A stretch of 64,000 nt of DNA from Sphingobium sp. SYK-6 (GCF_000283515.1 NC_015976.1:1736001-1800000); one strand, 5' to 3'. Shown: positions 45,862 to 54,795, counted from the stretch's first letter. Numbers and translations are program-made. The notes: generated by a model from the letters alone, not told the origin.

Positions 45862-47214
45862 TCACGCCTCCTTCTGGCGCTCCAGCCATTCTTCCAGCCA
45901 CTTGATGCTATAGTCCCCGTTCTGGACGTCCGGGTCCTCGATCAGCTTCTGGTGGAGGGGGATGGTCGTCTTCATGCCCTCGATGACATATTCCTCGAGC
46001 GCGCGCTTGAGGCGCATCAGGCAGCCCTCGCGGGTGCGCCCGTAGACGATCAGCTTGCCGATCATGCTGTCGTAATAAGGCGGGACATTGTAGCCCTGAT
46101 AGAGCGCGCTCTCGACGCGGACATGCATGCCGCCCGGCACATGGAGCATCTGCACCTTGCCCGGCGAAGGCATGAAGGTCGCCGGGTCTTCCGCGTTGAT
46201 GCGGCACTCGATGGCGTGGCCGTGGAATTCCAGCTCGTCCTGCGTGACGGACAGGGGAAGCCCCTCCGCGATGCGGATCTGCTCGCGCACGAGATCGAAG
46301 CCGGTGATCATCTCCGTGACGGGATGCTCGACCTGGATGCGCGTGTTCATCTCGATGAAGTAGAAGGCGCCATTCTCGTAAAGGAACTCGATGGTGCCCG
46401 CGCCGCGATAGCCCATGTCCGCCATGGCCTTCGCGACGAGATTGCCCATGCGTGCCCGCTCGGCCGCCGAAATGACGGGGGAGGGCGCCTCCTCCAGCAC
46501 TTTCTGGTGGCGGCGCTGGAGCGAGCAGTCCCGCTCGCCCAGATGGATGGCATTGCCATTGCCGTCACCGAAAATCTGGAATTCGATGTGGCGCGGATTG
46601 CCGAGATATTTCTCCATGTAGACGGTGTCGTCACCGAACGCCGCCTTGGCCTCGCTCTTGGCCTGGGACATGAGGCTGTCGAACTGCTCCTCGTCCGGCA
46701 CCACTTTCATGCCGCGTCCGCCGCCGCCCGAGGCTGCCTTGATGAGCACGGGATAGCCGACCTCGCGCGCCAGGGCCTTGGCGGCGGCGACATCCTCGAT
46801 CGCGCCGTCCGAGCCCGGCACCAGCGGCAGGCCGAGCGCCCCGGCGGTGCGCTTGGCTTCCACCTTGTCGCCCATGATGCGGATATGCTCGGGCTTGGGG
46901 CCGACGAAGATCAGCCCGTGCGCTTCCACGATCTCGGCGAAGCGGGCATTTTCCGACAGGAAGCCGTAGCCCGGATGAATGGCATCCGCGCCCGAGATCT
47001 CCGCTGCCGAGATGATGGCGGGAATGTTGAGATAGCTATCCTTGGCGGCGGGCGGCCCGATGCAGATCGCCTGATCGGCCAGGCGCACATGCATGGCCTC
47101 GGCATCGGCAGTGGAATGGACCGCGACCGTCTTGATGCCCATCTCATGGCAGGCGCGATGGATGCGCAGGGCGATCTCGCCGCGATTGGCGATCAGCAGC
47201 TTCTCGATGCTCAT
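45862..47214 (-). CDS. accC: Acetyl-CoA carboxylase biotin carboxylase subunit
   Basis: A 450-residue ATP-grasp enzyme that carboxylates biotin on AccB for fatty-acid synthesis. The N-terminal [21 protein letters not shown] is diagnostic. The ATP-binding glycine loop is [30 protein letters not shown] and [20 protein letters not shown] carry the metal and catalytic residues, and [14 protein letters not shown] is conserved. It follows accB by 13 bp in the standard accBC operon. Confidence 0.97.
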   Translation of the reverse strand: MSIEKLLIANRGEIALRIHRACHEMGIKTVAVHSTADAEAMHVRLADQAICIGPPAAKDSYLNIPAIISAAEISGADAIHPGYGFLSENARFAEIVEAHGLIFVGPKPEHIRIMGDKVEAKRTAGALGLPLVPGSDGAIEDVAAAKALAREVGYPVLIKAASGGGGRGMKVVPDEEQFDSLMSQAKSEAKAAFGDDTVYMEKYLGNPRHIEFQIFGDGNGNAIHLGERDCSLQRRHQKVLEEAPSPVISAAERARMGNLVAKAMADMGYRGAGTIEFLYENGAFYFIEMNTRIQVEHPVTEMITGFDLVREQIRIAEGLPLSVTQDELEFHGHAIECRINAEDPATFMPSPGKVQMLHVPGGMHVRVESALYQGYNVPPYYDSMIGKLIVYGRTREGCLMRLKRALEEYVIEGMKTTIPLHQKLIEDPDVQNGDYSIKWLEEWLERQKEA

Positions 47215-47227
47215 GGGTGGGCCGCCT

Positions 47228-47716
47228 TCACGCGACCACGATCAGCGGCTGGTCATATTCGACCGGCTGGCCGCTCTCGACGAGCACGGCCTTGACCGTG
47301 CCGGCGCTGGCGGCCGTGATCGGGTTCATGACCTTCATCGCTTCCACGATGAGCAGGGTCTGCCCCGCCTTCACGCTGTCGCCCACCTTCACGAAGGGCT
47401 CGGCCCCCGGCTCGGGGGAAAGATAGCATGTGCCCACCATGGGGGATTTGATCGTGCCGGGCTGCGCGCCCGCCGGGGCGGCCGCAGCCTCCGCGAGCGG
47501 GGCGGCGGCGACCGGCGCGGCAGGCGCCGGGGCTGCGACGGGTGCGCCATAGCTCACTGTCTGCGCGGCGGGCTTGCGCACGACGCGAATGCGGCGCTCG
47601 CCGTCCTCGACCTCGATCTCGGTCAGGTTGGTCGCATCGAGCATCTCGGCGAGTTCGCGTACGAGGTTAACGTCCACCTGCATCGCGCTTTCGCCACCGT
47701 TGGTCTTGTCGGCCAT
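47228..47716 (-). CDS. accB: Acetyl-CoA carboxylase biotin carboxyl carrier protein
   Basis: A 162-residue carrier. An N-terminal helical domain (about 10-48) leads through an Ala/Pro-rich flexible linker (50-85) to the biotinyl domain with EAMKVMN, in which Lys128 is the biotinylation site. [17 protein letters not shown] contains the family's thumb loop. The frame runs to 47779; ATG 47716 is chosen for its AAGGA site and conserved start. It lies 75 bp downstream of aroQ in the same direction. Confidence 0.96.
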   Translation of the reverse strand: MADKTNGGESAMQVDVNLVRELAEMLDATNLTEIEVEDGERRIRVVRKPAAQTVSYGAPVAAPAPAAPVAAAPLAEAAAAPAGAQPGTIKSPMVGTCYLSPEPGAEPFVKVGDSVKAGQTLLIVEAMKVMNPITAASAGTVKAVLVESGQPVEYDQPLIVVA

Positions 47717-47791
47717 GATTGTCCTTGGAACCCTGTTATGTCTTGGAATGGGCGCAGGGCCTATTGCCCTTCGCTGCATAAGGCAACAGAT

Positions 47792-48235
47792 TCAGTCCAT
47801 CTCCAGCGCCGCTTCCAGCGCCAGCATGTAGGAAAGCGGGCCGAAACCCGCGATCGAGCCCCTGGCCGCCATGCCGACATAGCTGTGGTGACGGAAGCTT
47901 TCCCGCGCCGCCGGATTCGAGATATGAACCTCGATCACCGGCACGGAGATCGACTTGATCGCGTCATGGAGCGCAAGGGATGTATGCGTGAGAGCGCCGG
48001 CATTGAGGATCACCGCCGTGGCGCTTTCCGCATTGGCCTCGTGCAGCCAGTCGACGAGATGACCTTCATGGTTCGACTGGCGGAAATCGATCTCGGTGTT
48101 CGCGCGGCGCGCCTCGTCCTCCATCCGGTCGGCGATGTCGTCGAGCGTGTCGAAGCCGTAGATCTCCGGCTCGCGGGTGCCGAGCAGATTGAGATTCGGG
48201 CCGTTCAGAACATAGATTTTTCTCTGGGACGTCAT
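47792..48235 (-). CDS. aroQ: 3-dehydroquinate dehydratase, type II
   Basis: A 147-residue type II dehydroquinase of the shikimate pathway. [17 protein letters not shown] (11-27) holds the catalytic Arg21 and Tyr26. [17 protein letters not shown] and [18 protein letters not shown] follow the family closely, and [16 protein letters not shown] supplies the active-site histidine. The order aroQ-accB-accC is common in proteobacteria. The divergent thiSG gene starts 89 bp away. Confidence 0.96.
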   Translation of the reverse strand: MTSQRKIYVLNGPNLNLLGTREPEIYGFDTLDDIADRMEDEARRANTEIDFRQSNHEGHLVDWLHEANAESATAVILNAGALTHTSLALHDAIKSISVPVIEVHISNPAARESFRHHSYVGMAARGSIAGFGPLSYMLALEAALEMD

Positions 48236-48324
48236 CGGCCATCCGGTCCTTTTGGTTGCGAGCCTCTGACCCCTCCCTATATGGCGGCCTCAACGGCTCT
48301 CAAAGCGAAAGGTGCGCGATACTC

Positions 48325-49329
48325 ATGAGCGTGGACGGGACGATCGGCATCGTGGTGAATGGCGAGCATCGCCGGGTGCGCGCGGGCCTGACGCTCGCGG
48401 GGCTGGCGACGGAGCTCGGCCTTGTGCCGGAGAAAGTCGCTGTCGAGCGCAATCTGGAGGTCGTGCCCCGCGCGACGCTGGGGCAAGTGGTGCTGGAGGA
48501 CGGCGACGAGCTGGAGATCGTCCACTTCGTCGGCGGGGGCGACGGCTCCCCGGTGCTGGCGGACGACAGCTGGAGCGTCGCGGGGCGGACCTTCCGCTCC
48601 CGCCTGATCGTGGGCACCGGCAAGTACAAGGACTTCGCGGAGAATGCCGCGGCGGTGGAAGCCTCCGGTGCGGAGATCGTCACCGTGGCGGTGCGCCGGG
48701 TGAATGTGTCCGACCCCAAGGCGCCGATGCTGACGGATTTCATCGATCCGAAGAAAGTCACCTATCTCCCCAATACCGCCGGCTGCTTCACGGCCGAGGA
48801 CGCGATTCGCACGCTGCGGCTGGCGCGCGAGGCAGGCGGCTGGGACCTGGTGAAGCTGGAAGTGCTGGGCGAGGCGCGCACGCTCTACCCCAATATGGTG
48901 GAGACCATCCGCGCGACCGAAGTGCTCGCGAAGGAAGGCTTCAAGCCGATGGTCTATTGCACGGACGACCCCATCGCGGCGCAGCAGCTGGAGAATGCGG
49001 GCGCCGTGGCGATCATGCCGCTGGGCGCGCCGATCGGCTCGGGCCTCGGCCTCCAGAACCGGGTGACGATCCGCCTGATCGTCGAGGGCACGAAGCTGCC
49101 GGTGCTGGTGGACGCGGGCGTGGGGACTGCCTCGGACGCTGCCGTGGCGATGGAACTGGGCTGCACCGGTGTGCTCATGAACACCGCCATTGCCGAGGCG
49201 AAGAACCCGCTGCTGATGGCCGGCGCGATGAAGGCGGCGGTGGAAGCCGGGCGCATGGCCTATCTGGCCGGGCGCATGGGCCGGCGCATGTATGCCGATC
49301 CCTCGAGTCCGCTGGCCGGCCTGATCTGA
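48325..49329 (+). CDS. Fused sulfur carrier protein ThiS and thiazole synthase ThiG
   Basis: A 334-residue bifunctional protein. Residues 1-72 form a ThiS ubiquitin-like domain ([10 protein letters not shown]... [10 protein letters not shown]) ending in glycines 70-72, where free ThiS would end. Residues 85-334 are Thi[17 protein letters not shown] begins the barrel and Lys177 in DLVKLEVLG is the expected Schiff-base lysine. The enzyme forms the thiazole moiety of thiamin from deoxyxylulose phosphate, dehydroglycine and ThiS thiocarboxylate. ATG 48325 is chosen at the usual ThiS start. Nothing upstream looks like a TPP riboswitch. The internal Gly-Gly is the odd feature: the free C-terminus needed for adenylation is absent unless the protein is processed. 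Confidence 0.92.
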   Translation: MSVDGTIGIVVNGEHRRVRAGLTLAGLATELGLVPEKVAVERNLEVVPRATLGQVVLEDGDELEIVHFVGGGDGSPVLADDSWSVAGRTFRSRLIVGTGKYKDFAENAAAVEASGAEIVTVAVRRVNVSDPKAPMLTDFIDPKKVTYLPNTAGCFTAEDAIRTLRLAREAGGWDLVKLEVLGEARTLYPNMVETIRATEVLAKEGFKPMVYCTDDPIAAQQLENAGAVAIMPLGAPIGSGLGLQNRVTIRLIVEGTKLPVLVDAGVGTASDAAVAMELGCTGVLMNTAIAEAKNPLLMAGAMKAAVEAGRMAYLAGRMGRRMYADPSSPLAGLI

Positions 49330-49402
49330 CCTGACAGCGGCCCGCCGGTCATAGGGCCTGCCCGACATGCGGTGAACCGAGGCGCGCGGCGCCCCGTCCG
49401 CC

Positions 49403-49427
49403 GGAACCTGCCCCATGCTCATCCGTT
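49403..49427 (+). promoter_or_regulatory. EcfG-type general-stress promoter of csbD
   Basis: GGAAC at 49403-49407 and CGTT at 49424-49427 are separated by exactly 16 bases, matching the alphaproteobacterial EcfG/SigT consensus GGAAC-N16/17-CGTT. It lies about 50 bp upstream of csbD, a gene type known as general-stress regulated in other bacteria, which supports function. Confidence 0.72.
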
Positions 49428-49477
49428 CTCTCTTCGACGCGCCGGACAGGCCGGCGCCCCGACAGATGGAGAGTATG

Positions 49478-49660
49478 ATGGGTGAATTCGTCGACAAGGC
49501 GAAAGGAACCGCCAACGAAGCCGCGGGCCGGGTCAAGCAAGGCGTGGGCCGCGCACGGAACGATCCCGACCAGGAAGCCGAAGGCGTAGGCCAGGAGCTG
49601 AAGGGCAAGGCCCAGAAGGTCGGCGGCGCCATCAAGGGCGCGCTCGGCGACAAGGTCTGA
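49478..49660 (+). CDS. CsbD family stress-response protein
   Basis: A 60-residue, highly charged, probably unstructured or helical protein of the CsbD family: GEFVDKAKGTANEAAGRVKQ, then QELKGKAQKVGGAIKGALGD. CsbD proteins are small abundant general-stress proteins of unknown molecular role. ATG 49478 has GGAGAG at good distance; ATG 49475 in the same frame is the alternative. It lies behind an EcfG-type promoter and is followed by a strong hairpin and a T-rich terminator, so it appears to be a one-gene stress unit. Confidence 0.88.
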   Translation: MGEFVDKAKGTANEAAGRVKQGVGRARNDPDQEAEGVGQELKGKAQKVGGAIKGALGDKV

Positions 49661-49671
49661 TCTCACGGCTT

Positions 49672-49703
49672 TCCGGTGGGGTAGACTGAACCACCCCACC
49701 GGA
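49672..49703 (+). terminator. Strong hairpin after csbD
   Basis: TCCGGTGGGGT (49672-49682) pairs perfectly with ACCCCACCGGA (49693-49703), an 11-bp stem with a 10-base loop, 11 bp after the csbD stop. No T-run follows. It may protect the message 3' end or act with the canonical terminator further on. Confidence 0.6.
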
Positions 49704-49794
49704 GGACCGGCCCCTATCGGAGGCTGGCGAAAAGCAGCATTCTCTCCGGCAAAACCGGACACTTCAGGACACATAAAAGCGATGTCGCGAAACG

Positions 49795-49818
49795 AAGGGT
49801 CTTGCGGGCCCTTTTTTG
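49795..49818 (+). terminator. Rho-independent terminator
   Basis: AAGGGTC (49795-49801) and GGCCCTT (49807-49813) form a 7-bp stem (one T-G wobble) with a 5-base loop. A T-run (TTTTG) continues directly from the 3' arm. This is a good intrinsic terminator on the plus strand for csbD. Confidence 0.75.
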
Positions 49819-50079
49819 TTGTCCCGGACGGGCTGCGCAAGCGTGGCGCTTTCGATGTAGAATATAAATCATTGAAATATAATATTTTCTGATTCCGGCG
49901 GAACTTTCCCCCCTGCGGCTGGTTGCTTCCTCTTGACGAAGGCCGACGGCAGGAGAGTGCTGTGCCGGATCAACAATTACAGGACAGTCGCGCCTGCTGG
50001 CCGCCAGGGCTGGACGCGCGCGCCATGAGTGGCCGGGACGCGTCCCGCCGCTGGCCTGCGCCGTGATGGCCGCGCGCCG
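49819..50079 (+). other. Upstream region of the amino-acid permease gene
   Basis: This stretch has a markedly AT-rich segment at about 49857-49890, unlike the surrounding DNA, followed by GGAAC (49900-49904), 16 bases, then GGTT. That is one base from an EcfG-type promoter. A short frame from GTG 49962 to 50066 (34 residues) has an AGGAG site and ends 13 bp before the permease ATG; it may be a leader ORF or chance. No other gene is evident. Confidence 0.4.
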
Positions 50080-51483
50080 ATGACCAGCGCGACCGGCTAT
50101 GCCGCCGACCCCGTTCGCCGCACACCGGCGCAAGGGCCCGGCGATGCACCGGCCGGCGCGCCCCGCAAGATCCTTTCCGACAGACATGTGCTTGCGCTGA
50201 CCATCGGCATCGTGGTCGGCGCCGGCATTTTCCGCACGCCCGCGCTCGTCGCCGAATTTTCGAGCAGCGAGGCGATGCTCATCGGCGCGTGGATCGCCGG
50301 CGGGCTGCTCTCGATCCTCGGCGCGCTCTGCTATGCGGAGCTGGCGGCATCCTACCCGCATTTCGGCGGCGACTATCATTTCCTCCAGCGCGCTTATGGG
50401 GTGCGCACCGCTTTCCTCTACGGATGGGCGCGCTTCTCGGTCATCCAGACCGGCTCGCTGGCGCTGCTGGCCTATGTGTTCGGCGATTATGTGGCGATGG
50501 TCGCGCCCATCGGCCCCTATTCCTCCGCCATCTATGCCGCGCTGGTCGTCATCGCGGTGAGCGGCGCCAACTGGGTGGGCGTGAAAGTCGGCGCGCAGGC
50601 GCAGACGCTGCTGACGATCGCCGAAGTGCTCGGCCTTATCGCGGTGATCGCCGCCGCTTTCCTGCTCGCCCCGGCGGCGCCCGTCGAGACGGTGGCTGCG
50701 GCGGAAGCGGGCGGGGCGGGCGGCGGCGCGCTCGGCCTTGTCATGGTCTTCGTGCTGCTCACTTATGGCGGCTGGAATGAAGCGGTGTATCTCTCCGCCG
50801 AAGTGAAGGATGCGCCGCGCAGGCTCGGCCGGCTGATGGTGATCGGCCTCGGCATCGTGACGGTGCTGTACGTGCTGGCCAATCTCGCTTTCCTGCGCGT
50901 GCTCGGCCTTGCCGGCATGGCGAGCGCGGAAGCGGTGGCGGCCGAGGCAATGCAGCGCGCGCTCGGCGGCACCGGCGCCGTGCTCATCAGCCTCATCGTC
51001 GCGCTGGCCGCGCTCACCTCCGCCAATGCCACGGTCATCACGGGTGCGCGCAGCCTGTGCGCGCTGGCCCGGGCCTTTCCCGCGCTGCGCTGGGCCGGCC
51101 GCTGGAGGACCGATCGCGATACGCCCGGCAATGCCATCCTCGCGCAGGGCGCGGTGGCGCTGCTGCTGGTGTTCGCCGGGGTCTTCGCGCTGGACGGCTT
51201 CCGCCTCGCGCTCGAATATACCGCCCCGGTCTTCTGGGTGTTCCTGTTCCTCGTCGGCCTCGCCCTGTTCGTGCTGCGCTGGCGGGAGCCGCAGCGGGCG
51301 CGGCCGTTCCGCGTGCCGCTCTATCCGCTGGTGCCCGCCATCTTCTGCGCCACCAGCCTCTACCTGCTCTATTCGAGCCTCGTCTACGCCGGGACCGGCG
51401 CCTGGGTCGGCGTCGCCGTCCTCGCGCTCGGGGGCATTCTCCTGGTCTTCCTGAAACCGCATGAAACAGAGGAGATGGACTGA
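50080..51483 (+). CDS. APC superfamily amino acid permease (LAT-like)
   Basis: A 467-residue twelve-helix transporter. After a hydrophilic N-terminus, LTIGIVVGAGIFRTPALVAEF holds the G-x-G-I-F unwound helix that binds the amino-acid carboxylate. ALCYAELAASYPHFGGDYHFLQRAYG and LLTYGGWNEAVYLSAEVKDAPR are typical of the APA/LAT family. Amino acid or polyamine uptake is likely; specificity is unknown. ATG 50080 is the best start, although the frame reaches 50029. Its stop overlaps the next gene (TGATG), so the two are coupled. Confidence 0.87.
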   Translation: MTSATGYAADPVRRTPAQGPGDAPAGAPRKILSDRHVLALTIGIVVGAGIFRTPALVAEFSSSEAMLIGAWIAGGLLSILGALCYAELAASYPHFGGDYHFLQRAYGVRTAFLYGWARFSVIQTGSLALLAYVFGDYVAMVAPIGPYSSAIYAALVVIAVSGANWVGVKVGAQAQTLLTIAEVLGLIAVIAAAFLLAPAAPVETVAAAEAGGAGGGALGLVMVFVLLTYGGWNEAVYLSAEVKDAPRRLGRLMVIGLGIVTVLYVLANLAFLRVLGLAGMASAEAVAAEAMQRALGGTGAVLISLIVALAALTSANATVITGARSLCALARAFPALRWAGRWRTDRDTPGNAILAQGAVALLLVFAGVFALDGFRLALEYTAPVFWVFLFLVGLALFVLRWREPQRARPFRVPLYPLVPAIFCATSLYLLYSSLVYAGTGAWVGVAVLALGGILLVFLKPHETEEMD

Positions 51484-52040
51484 TGAAAAGCCTGATGATC
51501 GGTGCCGCCCTCGCGCTCGGCGCGAGCGTGACGGTCGCGACGCTTCACGCGCAGGACGCCGCGCAGGAAAGCGCCCAGCGTCCCGACGTGATCTACGTGC
51601 CCACGCCCCAGCCGGTGGTGGAGGCCATGCTGGCCATGGCCAAGGTGGGCGACGGGGACATTCTCTATGATCTCGGCTCGGGCGATGGCCGCATTCCCGT
51701 GACCGCCGCCAAGACCTTCAACATCCGCGCCATGGGCATCGACATCGATCCCCAGCGCATCCGGGAAGCGCGGGAGAACGCGCAGAAGGCCGGCGTGACC
51801 GACAAGGTGACCTTCAAGCAGGAGGATCTCTTCAAGACCGACTTCTCCGAGGCGACGGTCGTCACGCTCTACCTGCTGCCCACGCTCAACGAGAAGCTGC
51901 GGCCCCGGCTGCTGAAGGACCTCAAGCCCGGCACCCGGATCGTCAGCCATGATTTCCTCATGGGCGACTGGGAACCCGAGCGCAGCGAGGAAGTGGCGGG
52001 CAAGATGATCTATATGTGGACCGTGCCCGAGCGGGGATAG
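51483..52040 (+). CDS. Class I SAM methyltransferase-fold protein with a signal peptide
   Basis: A 185-residue protein. A clear Sec signal (MKSLMIGAALALGASVTVATLHA, cleavage near residue 23) precedes a methyltransferase core with intact motif I DLGSGDGR (63-70), an acidic ribose contact in GIDIDPQRI, and FKQEDLFKTDF as motif II. The C-terminus VSHDFLMGDWEPERSEE is conserved in this group. Export is odd because SAM is not known in the periplasm; the enzyme may use another ligand, or the segment may be an anchor facing the cytoplasm. It is translationally coupled to the permease gene. Confidence 0.82.
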   Translation: MKSLMIGAALALGASVTVATLHAQDAAQESAQRPDVIYVPTPQPVVEAMLAMAKVGDGDILYDLGSGDGRIPVTAAKTFNIRAMGIDIDPQRIREARENAQKAGVTDKVTFKQEDLFKTDFSEATVVTLYLLPTLNEKLRPRLLKDLKPGTRIVSHDFLMGDWEPERSEEVAGKMIYMWTVPERG

Positions 52041-52256
52041 GCGCGGGCGGGAAGGTGGGGCCGGGTGACGTGCGAGGCGTGCGTCGTTCCCTGACAGTGG
52101 CCAGCCGAGCTCGCGCGCCTTCTTTGAGGGATGGGTGAGGACAGTCCATCGCTTGGCGGTCGATCGACGTGCCGGCCCGTATCCCAACCCAACCTTTCCT
52201 CTGAAGGGGAGGGGCTTAGGGCTGATTGACATTGTCCTGCGGACGCCTTCGGCTCC

Positions 52257-52362
52257 AGCGCTGGCGGCCTGCAAATGGCGGTTTCCCGGTCTTCCGGTGC
52301 TCACCTACTTTGAGTACGCTGCGCGCCGGGTCCCGAAAAACCACCATTTTCGCCACGCCATC
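52257..52362. repeat. Palindromic, REP-like intergenic element
   Basis: The gene-free stretch 52041-52499 contains an imperfect inverted repeat. The left arm (52273-52289, AAATGGCGGTTTCCCGG) is the complement of the right arm (about 52326-52350) apart from a few mismatches and inserted bases, and a small palindrome TACTTTGAGTA lies at the centre. The arrangement, a long foldback with a palindromic core in non-coding DNA, resembles dispersed REP/MITE-type elements. No second copy is in the window, so the repeat status is inferred. Confidence 0.5.
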
Positions 52363-52499
52363 ATCTGAATGTCGATCCGCCCTAGGGCGCGTGGATCCGC
52401 GCCAAAGGCACGACAGCTATCCGTGCTTCCCGTCCCACATTGGTCGTTCCGGATACGACGACGTTGCGGACATTCGCGAGACCGTCGTAAGACGCGTTC

Positions 52500-52976
52500 G
52501 TGCCGTATGAAGACAAAACATTCGAAGTTTTCTTTAATTGGGTTTTGCCCGCTCTCGTGCTTCTCGCAATTGTTACGGGACCACTTTTTTTTAGCCAGAA
52601 GCCGGATCAGGCACCCCTTGCATCACACGCTTATGGTTGCTTCGTGGACGCTACTGGCGAGCGGATTGTCATCGATAATTCAGGCTTCCGGTGGGCGTAT
52701 TCACAAATGAAACCGGCAGCTTTCGAACTTGCCGCAACAAAGTCAGGACTGCGGCTTCAATTCCATAAACCGTTGGCGATGCCTCAGGAAAGCAACACAG
52801 TTCCAAATAATCGAAGATTATCTATCTGGAGTCTCGCGGTTCAAACCAAATTAGATACTCCCGAGCTTGTAGACGGCGTTTGGATTACGGATGCGGAAGG
52901 TCGCAGACGTCTTTTCGAGCGAAGATCTCTAGAACGTTGTGCGGAAGGTCCTCTCCCCACAACATTTCGGCCGTAG
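52500..52976 (+). CDS. Hypothetical membrane-anchored protein
   Basis: A 158-residue protein starting at GTG 52500. One hydrophobic helix (FFNWVLPALVLLAIVTGPLF, 11-30) would anchor it in the inner membrane with the rest periplasmic. The remainder (YGCFVDATGERIVIDNSGF... and VWITDAEGRRRLFERRSLER) shows no family I know. Codon usage and base composition are much less GC-rich than the neighbours, suggesting horizontal transfer, and the gene lies between two repeat-like elements. The start codon has only a weak ribosome site. Confidence 0.55.
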   Translation: MPYEDKTFEVFFNWVLPALVLLAIVTGPLFFSQKPDQAPLASHAYGCFVDATGERIVIDNSGFRWAYSQMKPAAFELAATKSGLRLQFHKPLAMPQESNTVPNNRRLSIWSLAVQTKLDTPELVDGVWITDAEGRRRLFERRSLERCAEGPLPTTFRP

Positions 52977-53072
52977 CAGGGCTGAGACACGGCTTCTGAT
53001 AGCGGTCGGTCGTTCACGTTTGGAATTTCTCCACGCAGCCTAGGTTGTGAGCGTGGCGCTGCCTTGCGCATC

Positions 53073-53216
53073 CGTCGCCCCGGGCTTGCCCCGGGGTCCC
53101 GCTGTCTTCTGGCGTCCGGGATGTGCGTGGCGGACGCGTGGGCTGGCTGTGCTGCCTGGGTTCTGTTGGCGATCGGTTGAAAGGAAGCGGGACCCCGGGG
53201 CGAGCCCGGGGTGACG
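53073..53216. repeat. Long inverted repeat with GC-rich palindromic arms
   Basis: Arms at 53073-53103 and 53186-53216 are inverted copies of each other, identical at 29 of 31 positions, separated by 82 bp. Each arm itself contains a palindrome (CCCGGGC and CCCCGGGG cores). Such CCCCGGGCTTGCCCCGGGG-like units are familiar intergenic repeats in alphaproteobacterial genomes. It lies in the gene-free stretch 52977-53403 before scoA. Apparent reading frames across it are by-products of the GC-rich repeat. Confidence 0.8.
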
Positions 53217-53403
53217 AGGGGGTGGTATGGGTTGGGGTGGCGATGGAGGCGATGGCGGGTCCGTCCGCCCATTTTCGCCCTGCGGAATTTCCGTCTCCGT
53301 TTCATATTGCTGCCGCTTTCCGCAAGGCTGCGGGTTTGACCGGAAAGCGGGCGCATCTTATGGGCTGGCGTGCGCTGGTTCGGTTGCGGAGAGGGAGATA
53401 CCG

Positions 53404-54126
53404 ATGAAGAAACTCTACCCCGATGCGAAGGCTGCCCTGGACGGGCTGCTGTTCGACGGGATGTTGCTTTGCGCGGGCGGCTTTGGCCTTTGCGGGATTC
53501 CGGAGCGGCTGATCGACGCCATTCGCGATTCCGGCGTGAAGGACCTTACGGTCGCGTCCAACAATGCCGGCATCGACAATGAAGGGCTCGGCAAGCTGCT
53601 GCGCACGCGCCAGATCAGGAAGATGATCTCGTCCTATGTCGGCGAGAACAAGGAATTCGAGCGGCAGTATCTCTCCGGCGAGCTGGAGGTGGAGTTCTGC
53701 CCGCAAGGCACGCTCGCCGAGCGCTGCCGGGCCGGAGGCGCGGGCATTCCCGGCTTCTACACCAAGACGGGCGTGGGCACGCAGGTGGCCGAGGGCAAGG
53801 AGACCAAGGTCTTCGACGGGCAGGACTATGTGCTCGAGCGCGGCATCTATGCGGACCTGTGCATCATCAAGGGCTGGAAGGCGGACGAGAGCGGCAATCT
53901 CATCTTCCGCAAGACCGCCCGCAACTTCAACCAGCCCATGGCGACTGCCGGCAAGATCTGCGTCGCCGAAGTGGAGGAAGTGGTGCCGACCGGCAGCCTC
54001 GATCCCGACTGCATCCATCTGCCGGGCATCTATGTGAAGCGCATGATCGTGGGCGCGCCCTACGACAAGAAGATCGAGTTCCGCACCGTTCGGCCGCGTG
54101 AAGAGAAGATGGGGGAGACCGCATAA
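53404..54126 (+). CDS. scoA: 3-oxoacid CoA-transferase subunit A
   Basis: A 240-residue alpha subunit of succinyl-CoA:3-ketoacid CoA-transferase. [23 protein letters not shown] (17-39) and [18 protein letters not shown] are conserved in the family; [25 protein letters not shown] is the class I CoA-transferase signature of the A subunit. With ScoB it activates acetoacetate or a related 3-oxoacid with CoA from succinyl-CoA. The frame runs from 53227, but ATG 53404 is the normal start. It shares one base with scoB. Confidence 0.93.
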   Translation: MKKLYPDAKAALDGLLFDGMLLCAGGFGLCGIPERLIDAIRDSGVKDLTVASNNAGIDNEGLGKLLRTRQIRKMISSYVGENKEFERQYLSGELEVEFCPQGTLAERCRAGGAGIPGFYTKTGVGTQVAEGKETKVFDGQDYVLERGIYADLCIIKGWKADESGNLIFRKTARNFNQPMATAGKICVAEVEEVVPTGSLDPDCIHLPGIYVKRMIVGAPYDKKIEFRTVRPREEKMGETA

Positions 54127-54776
54127 TGCCCTGGACCCGCGATGAAATGGCGGCGCGCGCCGCGAAGGAGTTGAAGGACGGCTTCTACGTCAATCTGGGC
54201 ATTGGCATCCCGACGCTGGTGGCCAACCACATCCCGCCCGGCGTGGAAGTGACGCTGCAATCCGAGAACGGCATGCTCGGCATCGGGCCGTTCCCCTATG
54301 AGGACGAGGTTGACCCCGATCTCATCAATGCCGGCAAGCAGACGATCAGCGAGCTGCCCAGCTCGGTCTATTTCTCCAGCGCGGACAGCTTTGCGATGAT
54401 CCGCGGCGGGCACATCGACCTGACCGTGCTCGGCGCGATGGAAGTCTCCGAGGGCGGCGACATCGCCAACTGGATGATCCCGGGCAAGATGATCAAGGGC
54501 ATGGGCGGCGCCATGGACCTGGTCGCGGGCGTCAAGAAGATCATCGTGGTGATGGAACACACCAGCAAGCATGGCGAGCCCAAGTTCATCCCCGCCTGCA
54601 CGCTGCCGCTGACGGGGAAGAATGTCGTCGACATGATCGTGACCGATATCGCCGCGTTCCAGCGGACGAGCCATGACGAGCCCTTCCGGCTCATCGAGCT
54701 TGCCCCGGGCGTGACGGCGGAGGAAGTCGCGCAGAAGACCACCGCGAAATATGAGGTCGCCCTGGCCACGGCCTGA
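54126..54776 (+). CDS. scoB: 3-oxoacid CoA-transferase subunit B
   Basis: A 216-residue beta subunit. The catalytic glutamate that forms the CoA thioester is Glu47 in [12 protein letters not shown], the class I CoA-transferase motif. [15 protein letters not shown] and [28 protein letters not shown] are family hallmarks. It begins at the last base of the scoA stop (TAATG), so translation is coupled. A strong intrinsic terminator follows 19 bp after the stop, closing a two-gene operon. Confidence 0.95.
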   Translation: MPWTRDEMAARAAKELKDGFYVNLGIGIPTLVANHIPPGVEVTLQSENGMLGIGPFPYEDEVDPDLINAGKQTISELPSSVYFSSADSFAMIRGGHIDLTVLGAMEVSEGGDIANWMIPGKMIKGMGGAMDLVAGVKKIIVVMEHTSKHGEPKFIPACTLPLTGKNVVDMIVTDIAAFQRTSHDEPFRLIELAPGVTAEEVAQKTTAKYEVALATA

Positions 54777-54795
54777 GCGGGCGTCGCAGTGCCGT

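Noticed and set aside
48236..48324. TPP riboswitch before thiSG
   Set aside because: The 89-bp region lacks the conserved CUGAGA and related thi-box elements.
49714..51462. A 582-codon minus-strand frame
   Set aside because: Antisense to the amino-acid permease, with Glu/Arg/Gln/His-rich sequence typical of shadow frames.
53123..53407. A short plus-strand frame before scoA
   Set aside because: It runs through the inverted GC-rich repeat and has no ribosome site or family.
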